This document shows, in pieces, positions 1 through 7,005 of a DNA stretch of 22,170 bases (position 1 is the first letter of the stretch; every line of letters starts with the position of its first letter). The notes under the pieces are model-generated. The model searched no databases. It was given only the letters and a program-made list of their open reading frames with translations, and was not told the DNA's origin. The position numbers and the translations under genes are program-made. The DNA comes from a virus. Location of the stretch: IMG/VR virus record IMGVR_UViG_3300045044_000129, positions 1 through 22,170 of that record; one strand, written 5' to 3'.

Positions 1-1
1 G

Positions 2-1285
2 CTTGACTTCGAGCTGCCGTTCGCGGGCATTCCGATGCGTCTGCTGGAAGTCGGCGCCGGCCGCGCGCCGGGCATCGCCCAGGTCACCGGCATCGGCCGA
101 GCTCTTGCAGCTGGGCGTGCCGGCGACATGCCGGCCATGCAGCGCGCCATCGGCGAGACGACGCTCGAGACCGGCATTCAGGCCCTCATCGCCAAGGGCA
201 TCAGCGACGGCAACATCGTCGGACCCGAGAATCCGGATCACCCCGGCGGCGCCATCCGTATCGGCGGCCAGTGGTTCAACTTCGATCGGATGGCAGGCGG
301 CTTCGCCCTGCCGATGCAGATCATGGCCGGCTTCGCCGAGGCCTTCAACAAGGCCGGCGTCAACTACATCTCGCCCTACGCAGGGCAGACCGTCGCTGGC
401 GTCAACCGCGGCGCGCTCGATCGTCTGGCGCAGCAAACCGCGGCCGGCCTGAACGCGGCGATGAAACCGTTTGCCGACGCGGTGCCGGGCGAGGCCGTCA
501 TGCACATGCTCGCCGCGGTCGGCGACGGTGGCACCAGTCAGCTGATTCAACAGCAAGCCCAGGACGCGATCGCGCGTGTGAGCCAGCCCGGCTTCGCGCG
601 TTTCATGGAAAACCTGACCGATCCCGTCGCGCGTGAGGTCCAGAAAGCCGGGCCGGATGCGTTGTGGCAGCCCACCGCCGCCGCGATCCCTGGGCTTTCG
701 GCGTTCGTCCCGCCCAAGATCGACCCGACCACCGGCCAGCCCATGCCGCGCACGAACTTCGGCCCTGGGCAGTTAGTGGGCGCCGAAAATCCGCATCTGT
801 CGGCGATCACCCAGGAGGCCAACGACCTGCGCATGAAATACGGCTACCAGGTCAACCCGCCGCGCTCCTATCCCGACAGGGTCACGGTCGGCAACTCGGT
901 GATTCCGCTGAGTCCGAGCGAGCAACAGGCCGTCGCCCAGTTGAGCGGTCAGCGCATGGCCCTGTTGACCGCGCGCATCGAGGCACCACAGTACGCGTCT
1001 CTGCCGCCCTTGCAGCGTGCCCTCATGCTGCAGGGCATCAGTCGCGCCGCCGATCAGTTGAACATCGCCGCGCTGCAGCAGGTGCTCGGCCCCCAGCAAT
1101 TCCGCGCTCGGGTCATCCAGGGCATGCAACTGGCGGGCGCGCCGATGCTGGCCCAACCCCAGATCCTGGACTTCAGGCAGAGTGTCGCGAATGGGCAGGC
1201 CCTGCAGCAGGCCCTGCAAGGCGGAGGGCTGGGCAGCGCGCTCGCGCGCCTGCAGGCGGCCAATCAGGCGGCACTCGCCGGCTAA
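2..1285 (+). CDS. Large virion/ejection-type protein, C-terminal part (5' end outside window)
   Basis: The reading frame is open from the first bases of the window, so this is the C-terminal ~427 residues of a longer protein; the ATG at 35 is probably internal. It is rich in Ala, Gln and Gly. The order of a 'PFAGIP-RLL' segment, a 'IRIGGQWFNFDRM' segment and a later 'IPGLSAFVPPKIDPTTG' segment resembles the C-terminal halves of very large phage proteins (large polyvalent or internal virion proteins thought to help DNA entry). The Gln/Ala-rich helical tail (about 290-427) looks elongated. Its position upstream of scaffold and capsid fits a virion role. It ends tail-to-tail with the antisense gene at 1282-1539, sharing three bases. 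The function is inferred from pattern and context only. Confidence 0.6.
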   Translation, partial: LDFELPFAGIPMRLLEVGAGRAPGIAQVTGIGRALAAGRAGDMPAMQRAIGETTLETGIQALIAKGISDGNIVGPENPDHPGGAIRIGGQWFNFDRMAGGFALPMQIMAGFAEAFNKAGVNYISPYAGQTVAGVNRGALDRLAQQTAAGLNAAMKPFADAVPGEAVMHMLAAVGDGGTSQLIQQQAQDAIARVSQPGFARFMENLTDPVAREVQKAGPDALWQPTAAAIPGLSAFVPPKIDPTTGQPMPRTNFGPGQLVGAENPHLSAITQEANDLRMKYGYQVNPPRSYPDRVTVGNSVIPLSPSEQQAVAQLSGQRMALLTARIEAPQYASLPPLQRALMLQGISRAADQLNIAALQQVLGPQQFRARVIQGMQLAGAPMLAQPQILDFRQSVANGQALQQALQGGGLGSALARLQAANQAALAG

Positions 1286-1539
1286 CGCCCCTTCATCGCC
1301 TGATCGAGCACCCAATTGCCGAATTGTTGCTGCTGCATGGCTTGACCCTGCGTGAGCGTGGCATTCGCCTGCATCTTGGCGAGTTCGGAAGCGTTGTATG
1401 CCGCACGTTGCTGGGCCGCTACCTGGGCGCTCGAGGTGCTGGCGATGGTGCTGGCGATCAGCCAGCCCGCGAAGGCGATCGCGGCCGCGAGGCTAAAGAG
1501 AGAAAGTGGAAGCCAGTTCGGTTTACGCTGTGGTTGCAT
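1282..1539 (-). CDS. Antisense single-TM mini-protein, 85 aa
   Basis: I chose the ATG at 1539 because an AAAGGAG ribosome binding site precedes it by 8 bases; the frame stays open up to 1644 but has no comparable site there. The protein has a short basic N terminus (QPQRKPNW), one hydrophobic segment at about 10-31, then a Gln/Ala-rich hydrophilic tail (about 38-80) likely to be helical. This suggests a membrane-anchored protein with a soluble Gln-rich domain. It is encoded against the late operon, between the ejection-type protein and scaffold, with its stop overlapping the stop of the convergent gene. I do not recognise a family. A small envelope, spanin-like or superinfection-exclusion protein is possible, but nothing in the sequence decides this. 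Confidence 0.6.
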   Translation of the reverse strand: MQPQRKPNWLPLSLFSLAAAIAFAGWLIASTIASTSSAQVAAQQRAAYNASELAKMQANATLTQGQAMQQQQFGNWVLDQAMKGR

Positions 1540-1697
1540 CGGAAGTGCTCCTTTCGGTGCCGGCTCCCGGTCGCCAATGCCAACTGCGACGCGGGAGCAT
1601 TTCTGTGTGGTGAAGCCACCATAGCCGGCGCGTATTAGCGGCACGTTGCGGATTGGTTTGAGAAAAGCTAAATCGCTAGTGCTACTCTAGCGGCATC
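1540..1697. promoter_or_regulatory. Divergent intergenic region with 19-bp dyad before the scaffold gene
   Basis: This 158-base gap separates the antisense TM gene from the scaffold gene, and its right part is AT-richer than the flanks. At 1674-1692 there is a perfect inverted repeat, CGCTAG and CTAGCG separated by 7 bases, ending five bases before the GTG start at 1698. Inside it lies TGCTACTCT, an extended -10-like element, with TTGAGA about 19 bases upstream, a longer spacer than usual. There is no Shine-Dalgarno before the GTG. The region may be a regulated late promoter or an RNA hairpin controlling scaffold translation. The dyad is seen directly; the promoter is weakly supported. Confidence 0.4.
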
Positions 1698-2570
1698 GTG
1701 ACAGAGTCGCCCTCGTCTCCGACAGGCGCACCTGCACCCACGGGCCCGGAAGGCGCGCCCGCCGAGTCGCATCCCGAAGTTGCGCTGGGACCAGATCCCT
1801 CGATCTATCCCGAAGCCCTTCGCCCGCGACCGACCGAGCCGCCCGCACCGCCCGTCCAGGGGGCACCGGAACCTGCCGAGTCGAGCGCAGCCGAAGCCGT
1901 TGAGAACATCGCTGGAGCCGCGGAATCGCCCCAGGAGGGTGAGACGCGGGGTGCCCGACGACGAGCGGCCGAGGAGGCGTACCAGCGGGGTCTGGCCGAC
2001 GCACGTGCCGAACGTGCCCAGGAGGAAGCGCGCCAGGTCGCCCAGCGCACCCAGCGCGAAGCCACCGAACACGTCGAACGCCTCTTTTCGGACCTGGAGT
2101 CTGCCGACTACGCCACCCAGGATCGGGCCCGTCAGGGCATCCTGCAGATGTATCGCGGCAACCGCCAGGCGCAGGCGTTGATGACCACCACGCGCCAGCA
2201 AATCCTTTCAGAGATGGCCGCCGATTTTCTCAAGTTGCGCGAGCTGCCCAACGTGAGCGAGGAGGACTATCAGAGCCTGCACTCTGCCCCGACGGCCGCG
2301 GAGCTCGCCAAACGAGCGATGGACCTGGGCAGAAAGTCGCGTGACGATCAGATCGCGCGACTGGAGGCCGAACTGGAAGGCCTGCGCGGCCGACTGGTGG
2401 GCTCGCGAGCCACGCCAGAGCCGCGCAACGGCGGGGGTGGCGACGTGGGCAGTCTGTCGATCGAACAATATCTGACCCTCTCGCCCAAGGACGCCGCGAA
2501 ACTGTCAAGCGCACAGATCGACGCGATCACCGCTCAGTTCCTGGCCGACCAGCAGCGAAACGGTCGCTAA
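1698..2570 (+). CDS. Putative capsid scaffolding protein
   Basis: This 290-aa protein starts with GTG. Its N-terminal third (1-75) is a disordered Pro/Ala/Glu-rich stretch, followed by a highly charged helical and coiled-coil region (about 80-235: RRRAAEEAYQRGLADARAERAQEEAR and EAELEGLRGRL are typical runs), a Gly-rich linker and a short C-terminal helix. Scaffolding proteins commonly combine disorder, helical rods and a small C-terminal coat-binding helix, and sit directly before the major capsid gene, as here (43 bases upstream). No protease domain is visible. Sequence identity among scaffolds is low, so the call rests on composition and position. Confidence 0.65.
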   Translation: MTESPSSPTGAPAPTGPEGAPAESHPEVALGPDPSIYPEALRPRPTEPPAPPVQGAPEPAESSAAEAVENIAGAAESPQEGETRGARRRAAEEAYQRGLADARAERAQEEARQVAQRTQREATEHVERLFSDLESADYATQDRARQGILQMYRGNRQAQALMTTTRQQILSEMAADFLKLRELPNVSEEDYQSLHSAPTAAELAKRAMDLGRKSRDDQIARLEAELEGLRGRLVGSRATPEPRNGGGGDVGSLSIEQYLTLSPKDAAKLSSAQIDAITAQFLADQQRNGR

Positions 2571-2575
2571 CTAGC

Positions 2576-2601
2576 GGGCTGAACAAGCCCTCTACGGAGG
2601 G
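2576..2601 (+). promoter_or_regulatory. Two mutually exclusive hairpins over the capsid ribosome binding site
   Basis: Between the scaffold stop and the capsid start, GGGCT (2576-2580) can pair with AGCCC (2586-2590). Alternatively CCCTC (2588-2592) can pair with GAGGG (2597-2601) around a TACG loop. Both hairpins use the CCC at 2588-2590, so only one can form at a time. The second contains the GGAGGG ribosome binding site (2596-2601) of the TTG start at 2613, and UACG closed by a C-G pair belongs to the very stable UNCG tetraloop class. The first hairpin would leave the site free. The pairings are visible directly; a role in tuning capsid translation is inference. Confidence 0.45.
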
Positions 2602-2612
2602 TCCATACATCC

Positions 2613-3494
2613 TTGGCGGACGTAACTATCACCACGGCCGCGGTGATGATCGACCAGGTGTGGTCGCCGGAACTGAACCGCGCCATCCAGTACGACGTCG
2701 TCATCGCCGCGTTGTTCGACGACAAGTCAGCGCTCGTCGATCAGCACGCCAATACCATCAACCTGCCGTCACGCCACAACCTGACGGCCAACGCCAAAGC
2801 GCCGGGCACGCCGCTCACGCCGCAGGCCATCACCGAGACCTCGCAGCAGTTCGTGCTGCCGATGACCAACGGTCACCGCGCGATCGCCCAGATGATCGAG
2901 GACATCGCCGAGATCCAATCGCGCTACGACATCCGCTCGGAGACGACCATCGCCGGGGCCTACGCCCTGGCGCGCCAGATGGACGTCGACGCGGCTAGCC
3001 TGTTCCCGGCCGCGACCAACTCGAGCGGCACCTCGTCAGCGGAGCTCACCGACGACAACCTGATCGCCGCGCGCACGCTGCTCCGCAACCAGGCCGCGCC
3101 GCGTCCCTGGTACATCTGCGTCCCGCCGGCCACGTACTCCGGTTTCCTGAAACTCGAGAAGTTCACCAACATGCTGTACGTCGGCCAGGACGAGGCCGGC
3201 ACGGCCGTCGAGGAAGCGCGCGTCGGCAAGATGTACGGCGCCGACGTGTACGAGTCGCAGTTGCTGTCGGGCACGGCACCCGCGGCGACGGGTGCGTTCT
3301 GGTCGAAGACGCACTATTTCAAGGCGCTCCAGCGGCAACCCACGACGCATACCTGGTACTCGCCGCTCGATCTGAGCTGGGTGGTCTCGATGGACGCGAT
3401 CTACGGCATGTTCGAGAGGCTAGAAGCCGACGAGGCGGCGGCCGCCACGACCAACTCGAGCAACTGGAGCGTTAAATTACTTTGTACTAAATGA
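2613..3494 (+). CDS. Putative major capsid protein
   Basis: The protein has 293 residues and starts at a TTG preceded by GGAGGG with 11-base spacing. Position directly after the scaffold gene, size, lack of cysteine-rich or enzymatic motifs, and segments such as 'VIAALFDDKSALVDQHANTINLPS', 'GHRAIAQMIEDIAEIQSRYD' (a long-helix candidate) and 'VPPATYSGFLKLEKFTNML...GKMYGADVYES' fit the major capsid proteins of tailed phages (HK97 fold presumed). The last codons (VKLLCTK) suddenly use A/T third positions, unlike the rest of the gene. The natural C terminus may have been replaced when the antisense endonuclease gene arrived next door. The stop overlaps that gene's stop region (3487-3494). Confidence 0.7.
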   Translation: MADVTITTAAVMIDQVWSPELNRAIQYDVVIAALFDDKSALVDQHANTINLPSRHNLTANAKAPGTPLTPQAITETSQQFVLPMTNGHRAIAQMIEDIAEIQSRYDIRSETTIAGAYALARQMDVDAASLFPAATNSSGTSSAELTDDNLIAARTLLRNQAAPRPWYICVPPATYSGFLKLEKFTNMLYVGQDEAGTAVEEARVGKMYGADVYESQLLSGTAPAATGAFWSKTHYFKALQRQPTTHTWYSPLDLSWVVSMDAIYGMFERLEADEAAAATTNSSNWSVKLLCTK

Positions 3495-4140
3495 GTAACT
3501 TTCTAGTTATCTCCTCGCCAGTAAGTGCATGGTAAATAATGACCAATAGAGGACGTGGTTGAGCGGCAAGTTGGTTGTCGATGTTGTTCTTGAATCGCTT
3601 CCAACCGCCGTGGAAAAAGAACAGGCCGGGGAAGTGCACCGAGGTAATGCGCCAGCCATAACTCAAGTAGGGAAGCGCGCGCTTGATTTCCACGAAGCCG
3701 TCACCAGGCACGTAGAAGTCAGGGCGTACGCGGTCCATCGAGATCGCGTGCGGATTTGCAGTCTGGAACCGGGCCTGCAATTCGGTTTCTGGAATGCCTT
3801 TGAATCGGTCACGCAGCACCTTGGCCCGATCATTTGCAGCCTCACGCCATTCGGCGTCAGTCGCTCGCAAACGTTTCTGCCGTTGATTCTGGCGAATTTG
3901 AGTCTGACGCAAAGATTCGGGATGCTCGTCGCGCCACTTCTGGGTGTAACTCCGACTTTCTTCTGGGTTGCGCTCGCGCCATCGCGCCATCGTCTCGCGC
4001 GCGATTTCCAGTGTGCGTTCGGGATTCGCAGCTCGCCAACGCCGCATATATTCGGCGCGCTTGGCCTTCTTCTCTTCGGGGGTCACACTACATGATGGAT
4101 GCCACTGGTTGCGAACGTGGTTGCAAAGTAGTGCGGCCAT
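3487..4140 (-). CDS. PD-(D/E)XK-like homing-type endonuclease, antisense in the late operon
   Basis: The 217-aa product starts at the ATG at 4140, which has GAAGGTG about 7 bases upstream; this site lies inside the next + strand gene. The N-terminal half (22-100) is very basic and repeats a W-R-x-x-N/H-P-E unit at about 35, 54 and 69, as in the DNA-binding repeats of phage homing nucleases. The C-terminal half holds a PD(D/E)XK-like core, R-P-D141-F with E151-I-K153, followed by beta-rich sequence and Q-containing helices. G+C is clearly lower than in neighbours. Free-standing homing endonucleases often sit beside the gene they cleave, here perhaps the capsid gene. Catalysis is inferred from motif spacing. 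Confidence 0.6.
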   Translation of the reverse strand: MAALLCNHVRNQWHPSCSVTPEEKKAKRAEYMRRWRAANPERTLEIARETMARWRERNPEESRSYTQKWRDEHPESLRQTQIRQNQRQKRLRATDAEWREAANDRAKVLRDRFKGIPETELQARFQTANPHAISMDRVRPDFYVPGDGFVEIKRALPYLSYGWRITSVHFPGLFFFHGGWKRFKNNIDNQLAAQPRPLLVIIYHALTGEEITRKLLI

Positions 4141-4411
4141 GATGGACACCTTCTCGGGTGCCAACTACGCGCCGTTTACCACCACCAACGTGGCCGTCAA
4201 GGCGCGCCCCGGTCGATTGGCCAAGCTCGTCGTCACCAGTGCCGTGACCGGCAGCATCACCATCTATGACAATCCCAGCGCGGCGTCGGGCACGATTCTG
4301 TACACCGCGACCACGCCCGCGGTCGGCATCGTGCCGCTCGACATCCCGGCCCGCTCGGGTATCTACCTGGTGCCCGGCTCGGCCGGCGGCGGCATCCTGG
4401 TCTATTCATAG
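4139..4411 (+). CDS. Small beta-rich virion-associated protein
   Basis: The 90-aa protein begins at ATG 4139 or the next codon at 4142. The start codon overlaps the oppositely oriented start of the endonuclease gene, and no Shine-Dalgarno is visible, perhaps lost with the insertion. The sequence alternates short hydrophobic strands and turns (VAVKARPGRLAKLVVTS, GSITIYDNPSAASGTILYTAT, GIVPLDIPARSGIYLVPG), which suggests a compact beta sandwich. Proteins of this size and kind next to capsid genes are often decoration or head-completion proteins, but no specific family is recognised. It is followed after 7 bases by the next gene. Confidence 0.55.
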   Translation: MMDTFSGANYAPFTTTNVAVKARPGRLAKLVVTSAVTGSITIYDNPSAASGTILYTATTPAVGIVPLDIPARSGIYLVPGSAGGGILVYS

Positions 4412-4418
4412 CGACACT

Positions 4419-4862
4419 ATGCCGGCCATCATCACCCGTCCGGAGGCCGAGCAGCAGGCGTATCGGGTGCGCTTTCACGTGCGCGTGCCGGCGCGCTGGC
4501 ATCAGGACGACCTGCTCAAAAAACGCAACTGGGCGCTCGGGCGCATGATCCGTCAGTTGGGCCTGCAGGGCTGGCGGTTTGTGCAGTTGAGCGATGAACC
4601 GCCGCGCGGCCCACTGCCGGTAGTGCCCGTCAAAGGCTTTCCCAGGCGGCCACCGGGTGGCAACCGCGTCACGCCGCTGGGCCGCAATGACGACGCGTTG
4701 TGGCGGGTCAGCACGCTGCCGACCTTCGGGCCCAAAGCACCCCACCTGATGACCGACGAGGTCGAGTGGGAATACGTCGCCATTTTCTCGAGAGCCACGA
4801 TCGCCACCGAATACGTCGTATCTGAGAAGGGAGATCCTGAGCCGTTATGGCTGAGGCACTGA
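4419..4862 (+). CDS. Hypothetical late-operon protein, 147 aa
   Basis: The start is set at the ATG at 4419 (MPAIITRPEAEQQ), just after the stop of the preceding gene; the frame is open further upstream but only as a shadow of that gene. The protein is basic in its middle (RWHQDDLLKKRNWALGRMIRQLGLQGWRFVQL) and ends with a hydrophobic and charged segment (DEVEWEYVAIFSRATIATEYVV). It overlaps the zinc-finger gene by 16 bases, so the two are probably translated together. I do not recognise a domain. Its place between capsid and connector genes suggests a virion assembly role. Confidence 0.55.
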   Translation: MPAIITRPEAEQQAYRVRFHVRVPARWHQDDLLKKRNWALGRMIRQLGLQGWRFVQLSDEPPRGPLPVVPVKGFPRRPPGGNRVTPLGRNDDALWRVSTLPTFGPKAPHLMTDEVEWEYVAIFSRATIATEYVVSEKGDPEPLWLRH

Positions 4863-5638
4863 CAACCGAAGCGCCCAACGCGGTGATCGCCGACCAGGGC
4901 ATGATCTACTGCCGCTTCCCGTCCGGCGAGATCCAGGCGTGCGACGCCTCGCCGATGGAGCTCATGAAAAAGATCAACCGCGGCATCCAGCCCCTGGCGG
5001 ACTACGGCCAGTTTGGCTCGAGCGCGTACTACATGGACCACCCGTTCGAGCCACTGTTTCAGGCCGGCGGCGCGCGCGAGATGAGCGTCCAGCAGATCGT
5101 CGATCTGGGCTATCACCTGCCTGGTCGCGCGCCGATGGTCCCGACCTGCGAGCGGCACGTGGGCGACGGCAAAGACCACCTGGCGCACAGCGGGCGCGCG
5201 GGCGCCGGCTCGGCCAAGGCGCAGGGCTGTTGGCGCGGCGCGCGGCCCGTGCAGTTTCCGCAGCTCGCAGGCGTGAGCCTGCCGCCAGTGCCCGAAGCGT
5301 GCGAATACTGCGGCCGCGACGATTTTCCTAACGCGCGCGCCCTCAAGCAGCACCAGGACGTGATGCACAACGATCGCAGGCAGCAGCAGCAGTTGGGCGA
5401 GGCCATCGTTAGCGGCCTGCAGCAGACCGGTGTCGTTTCGGGCGGGAACGCATCTGACATCGCCGCGGCCGTCGCCGCCACACTCAAAGCCCTCGGCTAC
5501 GGTCAGCCTGGACCGCAACCCGACCCGAACCCGCCCGAAGAGCCCGAGGACGAGGGCGACGAGGCACCTGAACCGGAACCCCAACCACCCGAACCCGAAC
5601 CCGAACCGACGCCCGCCGCTGCTGGGCGGCGGCGCTAG
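4847..5638 (+). CDS. C2H2 zinc-finger protein of the virion operon
   Basis: This 263-aa protein carries one clear C2H2 finger, C152-x2-C155-x13-H169-x4-H174 (CEYCGRDDFPNARALKQHQ). A second Cys/His cluster occurs at 101-128 (CERH, HLAH, C128) and might also bind metal. Gln-rich sequence (178-182) and a helix follow. The C terminus (about 220-258) is a Pro/Glu-rich, acidic tail built of PEPEP-type repeats, probably extended. It starts at ATG 4847 with GAAGGGAG about 14 bases upstream, overlapping the previous gene. A finger in the structural block suggests a DNA-contacting or scaffold-like head protein, but its role is unknown. Confidence 0.6.
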   Translation: MAEALTTEAPNAVIADQGMIYCRFPSGEIQACDASPMELMKKINRGIQPLADYGQFGSSAYYMDHPFEPLFQAGGAREMSVQQIVDLGYHLPGRAPMVPTCERHVGDGKDHLAHSGRAGAGSAKAQGCWRGARPVQFPQLAGVSLPPVPEACEYCGRDDFPNARALKQHQDVMHNDRRQQQQLGEAIVSGLQQTGVVSGGNASDIAAAVAATLKALGYGQPGPQPDPNPPEEPEDEGDEAPEPEPQPPEPEPEPTPAAAGRRR

Positions 5639-5656
5639 TCCAGGAGGCTTTCCCCT

Positions 5657-6037
5657 ATGCCTGGCACTCGTGCACAGACCAAAAACACCATCGACGTCGT
5701 GACCGGCTACTCGAATGCCGCGACCACCGCGGGCCAGATCCTCAACGAGTACGTCAGCGTCATCTTTGGCCGCCTGACGGGCATCAAGTTCTACGCCCAG
5801 ACCGCCGGCGGCGGCGCGTGCGTCGGCGACGTGCTGATCAACGGCACCTCGATCTGGGCGGCGGCCGGCAACAAGCCGACACTTGCCTCGGGCACCGGTG
5901 AGTTCAACAACGCGCCGGGCGATCCTGGCAAGACCGGCATCCGGCCGGGCGATCGGATCACGCTGCAGATCAACACCATCACGACCACCGGACCCGCGCG
6001 CCTGTCGGCGACGGCGGCCATCGAAGGCAACGTCTGA
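5657..6037 (+). CDS. Small beta-rich late protein, decoration candidate
   Basis: The protein has 126 residues and an AGGAGG site 8-9 bases before ATG 5657. It is uncharged, Gly/Thr/Ala-rich and predicted by eye as mostly strands (YVSVIFGRLTGIKFYAQTAGGGACVGDVLINGTSIWAAAG, GDRITLQINTITTTGPARLSATAAIEGNV). This resembles small jelly-roll or Ig-like capsid accessory proteins. No signal peptide is present. Its location before the connector candidate fits a head decoration or fibre-like component. The specific family is not recognised. Confidence 0.55.
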   Translation: MPGTRAQTKNTIDVVTGYSNAATTAGQILNEYVSVIFGRLTGIKFYAQTAGGGACVGDVLINGTSIWAAAGNKPTLASGTGEFNNAPGDPGKTGIRPGDRITLQINTITTTGPARLSATAAIEGNV

Positions 6038-6048
6038 AGGTTGTTTAG

Positions 6049-6999
6049 ATGCCGTTTTCGCTGGCACAGTACCGCCACCGACTGGCGGACGCGGCGGGCT
6101 TCAACGCGCAGACCACCACCACGGCCAGCGCCGCGCAGCCCAATCAGCTCATCGTCAGCGACTTTCTGAGCACCGAGCTCGAGCCATCCTTTCTGGGCAA
6201 TACCTGGGCGTACCAGCCGAGCGGTCCGAACGCTGGCCAGGTGCGCCGCGTCGCGTACACCGGGCTCGATCCGTCCAGCGGCACGGTCACGCTCGAGCGC
6301 GCCTACGCCACGGCCACGCCGGTCGGCACCGCCGTCGAGTTCCTGGGACGCTTGCCACCGGTGCGCTATGAGGGCAGGCTCGGACTGAACGACCTCGTCA
6401 ACAAGGTGCTCGCCGAGTGCTGGACGGTCCAGAAGCTGCCCATTCCCGCAGTCGCGTCTCAGCGCGTGTATCCGCTCGGCGCGCTGTTCCCGTGGCTGCA
6501 AGCTGAGGACCAGTTTGTCGAGGTCTACTACCGCGGCGCCGGGGCTGACCCGAACAGCGACGACCAGTTGATGGTCAACTGGCGCTGGATGCCGGGCGCG
6601 GACAACCCCGGTCTGGAGATCGCCCAGCCCCTCAATAGCGGTGACACCTTGCTGCCGCAGGTGTACGTGCCCATGTCCTGGTGGCTCAATACTGGCACTG
6701 GCTTCGCACTGGCCGCGACCGAGGGCCTGTTCGCCGACACCGACCAGGCCATCCTGCCGATCATGGGCATGGAGATCATCGGCAGCTCATACGTCTACAA
6801 CGAGCTCGCCAAGTGGGGCCTGCCGGATGACCAGGCCGTCTTTCGACAACTGCGCGCCCAGGCGCGCGCGGCCGCCAATCAGTGGAAACGCCTGACGCTC
6901 GAGCATCCCAAGCCGCGCAAGCAGCACTGGCCCAGCGTGCTCACCGTGCGATCCAGGGATAATTACGGCTACGGCTACACGATCGTAACCCCAGGTTAG
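6049..6999 (+). CDS. Putative head-tail connector/adaptor protein
   Basis: The 316-aa product follows a GAAGG site 8 bases before ATG 6049. It has a mixed alpha/beta sequence with segments such as 'MPFSLAQYRHRLADAAG' (N-terminal helix), a beta-rich part to about 100, 'LGLNDLVNKVLAECWTV' and a C-terminal helical region 'AVFRQLRAQARAAANQWKRL'. Phage adaptor proteins often pair helices with a beta domain and sit between capsid and tail genes. The gene directly precedes the long nozzle candidate, and its stop lies 7 bases before that start. No diagnostic motif is visible, so this is a contextual call. Confidence 0.45.
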   Translation: MPFSLAQYRHRLADAAGFNAQTTTTASAAQPNQLIVSDFLSTELEPSFLGNTWAYQPSGPNAGQVRRVAYTGLDPSSGTVTLERAYATATPVGTAVEFLGRLPPVRYEGRLGLNDLVNKVLAECWTVQKLPIPAVASQRVYPLGALFPWLQAEDQFVEVYYRGAGADPNSDDQLMVNWRWMPGADNPGLEIAQPLNSGDTLLPQVYVPMSWWLNTGTGFALAATEGLFADTDQAILPIMGMEIIGSSYVYNELAKWGLPDDQAVFRQLRAQARAAANQWKRLTLEHPKPRKQHWPSVLTVRSRDNYGYGYTIVTPG

Positions 7000-7005
7000 C
7001 CCGAG

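Noticed and set aside
3559-4095. 178-aa open frame antisense to the endonuclease
   Set aside because: The - strand frame has PD-(D/E)XK-like residues and a ribosome site; this frame has neither.
5113-5487. 124-aa Cys-rich open frame on the - strand
   Set aside because: It lies within the zinc-finger gene, and its cysteines come from complements of Ala/Gln-rich codons.
4553-6067. 504-aa open frame on the - strand
   Set aside because: It covers three well-supported + strand genes; composition is Arg/Gly/Ala-rich and low in structure, as expected of a shadow.
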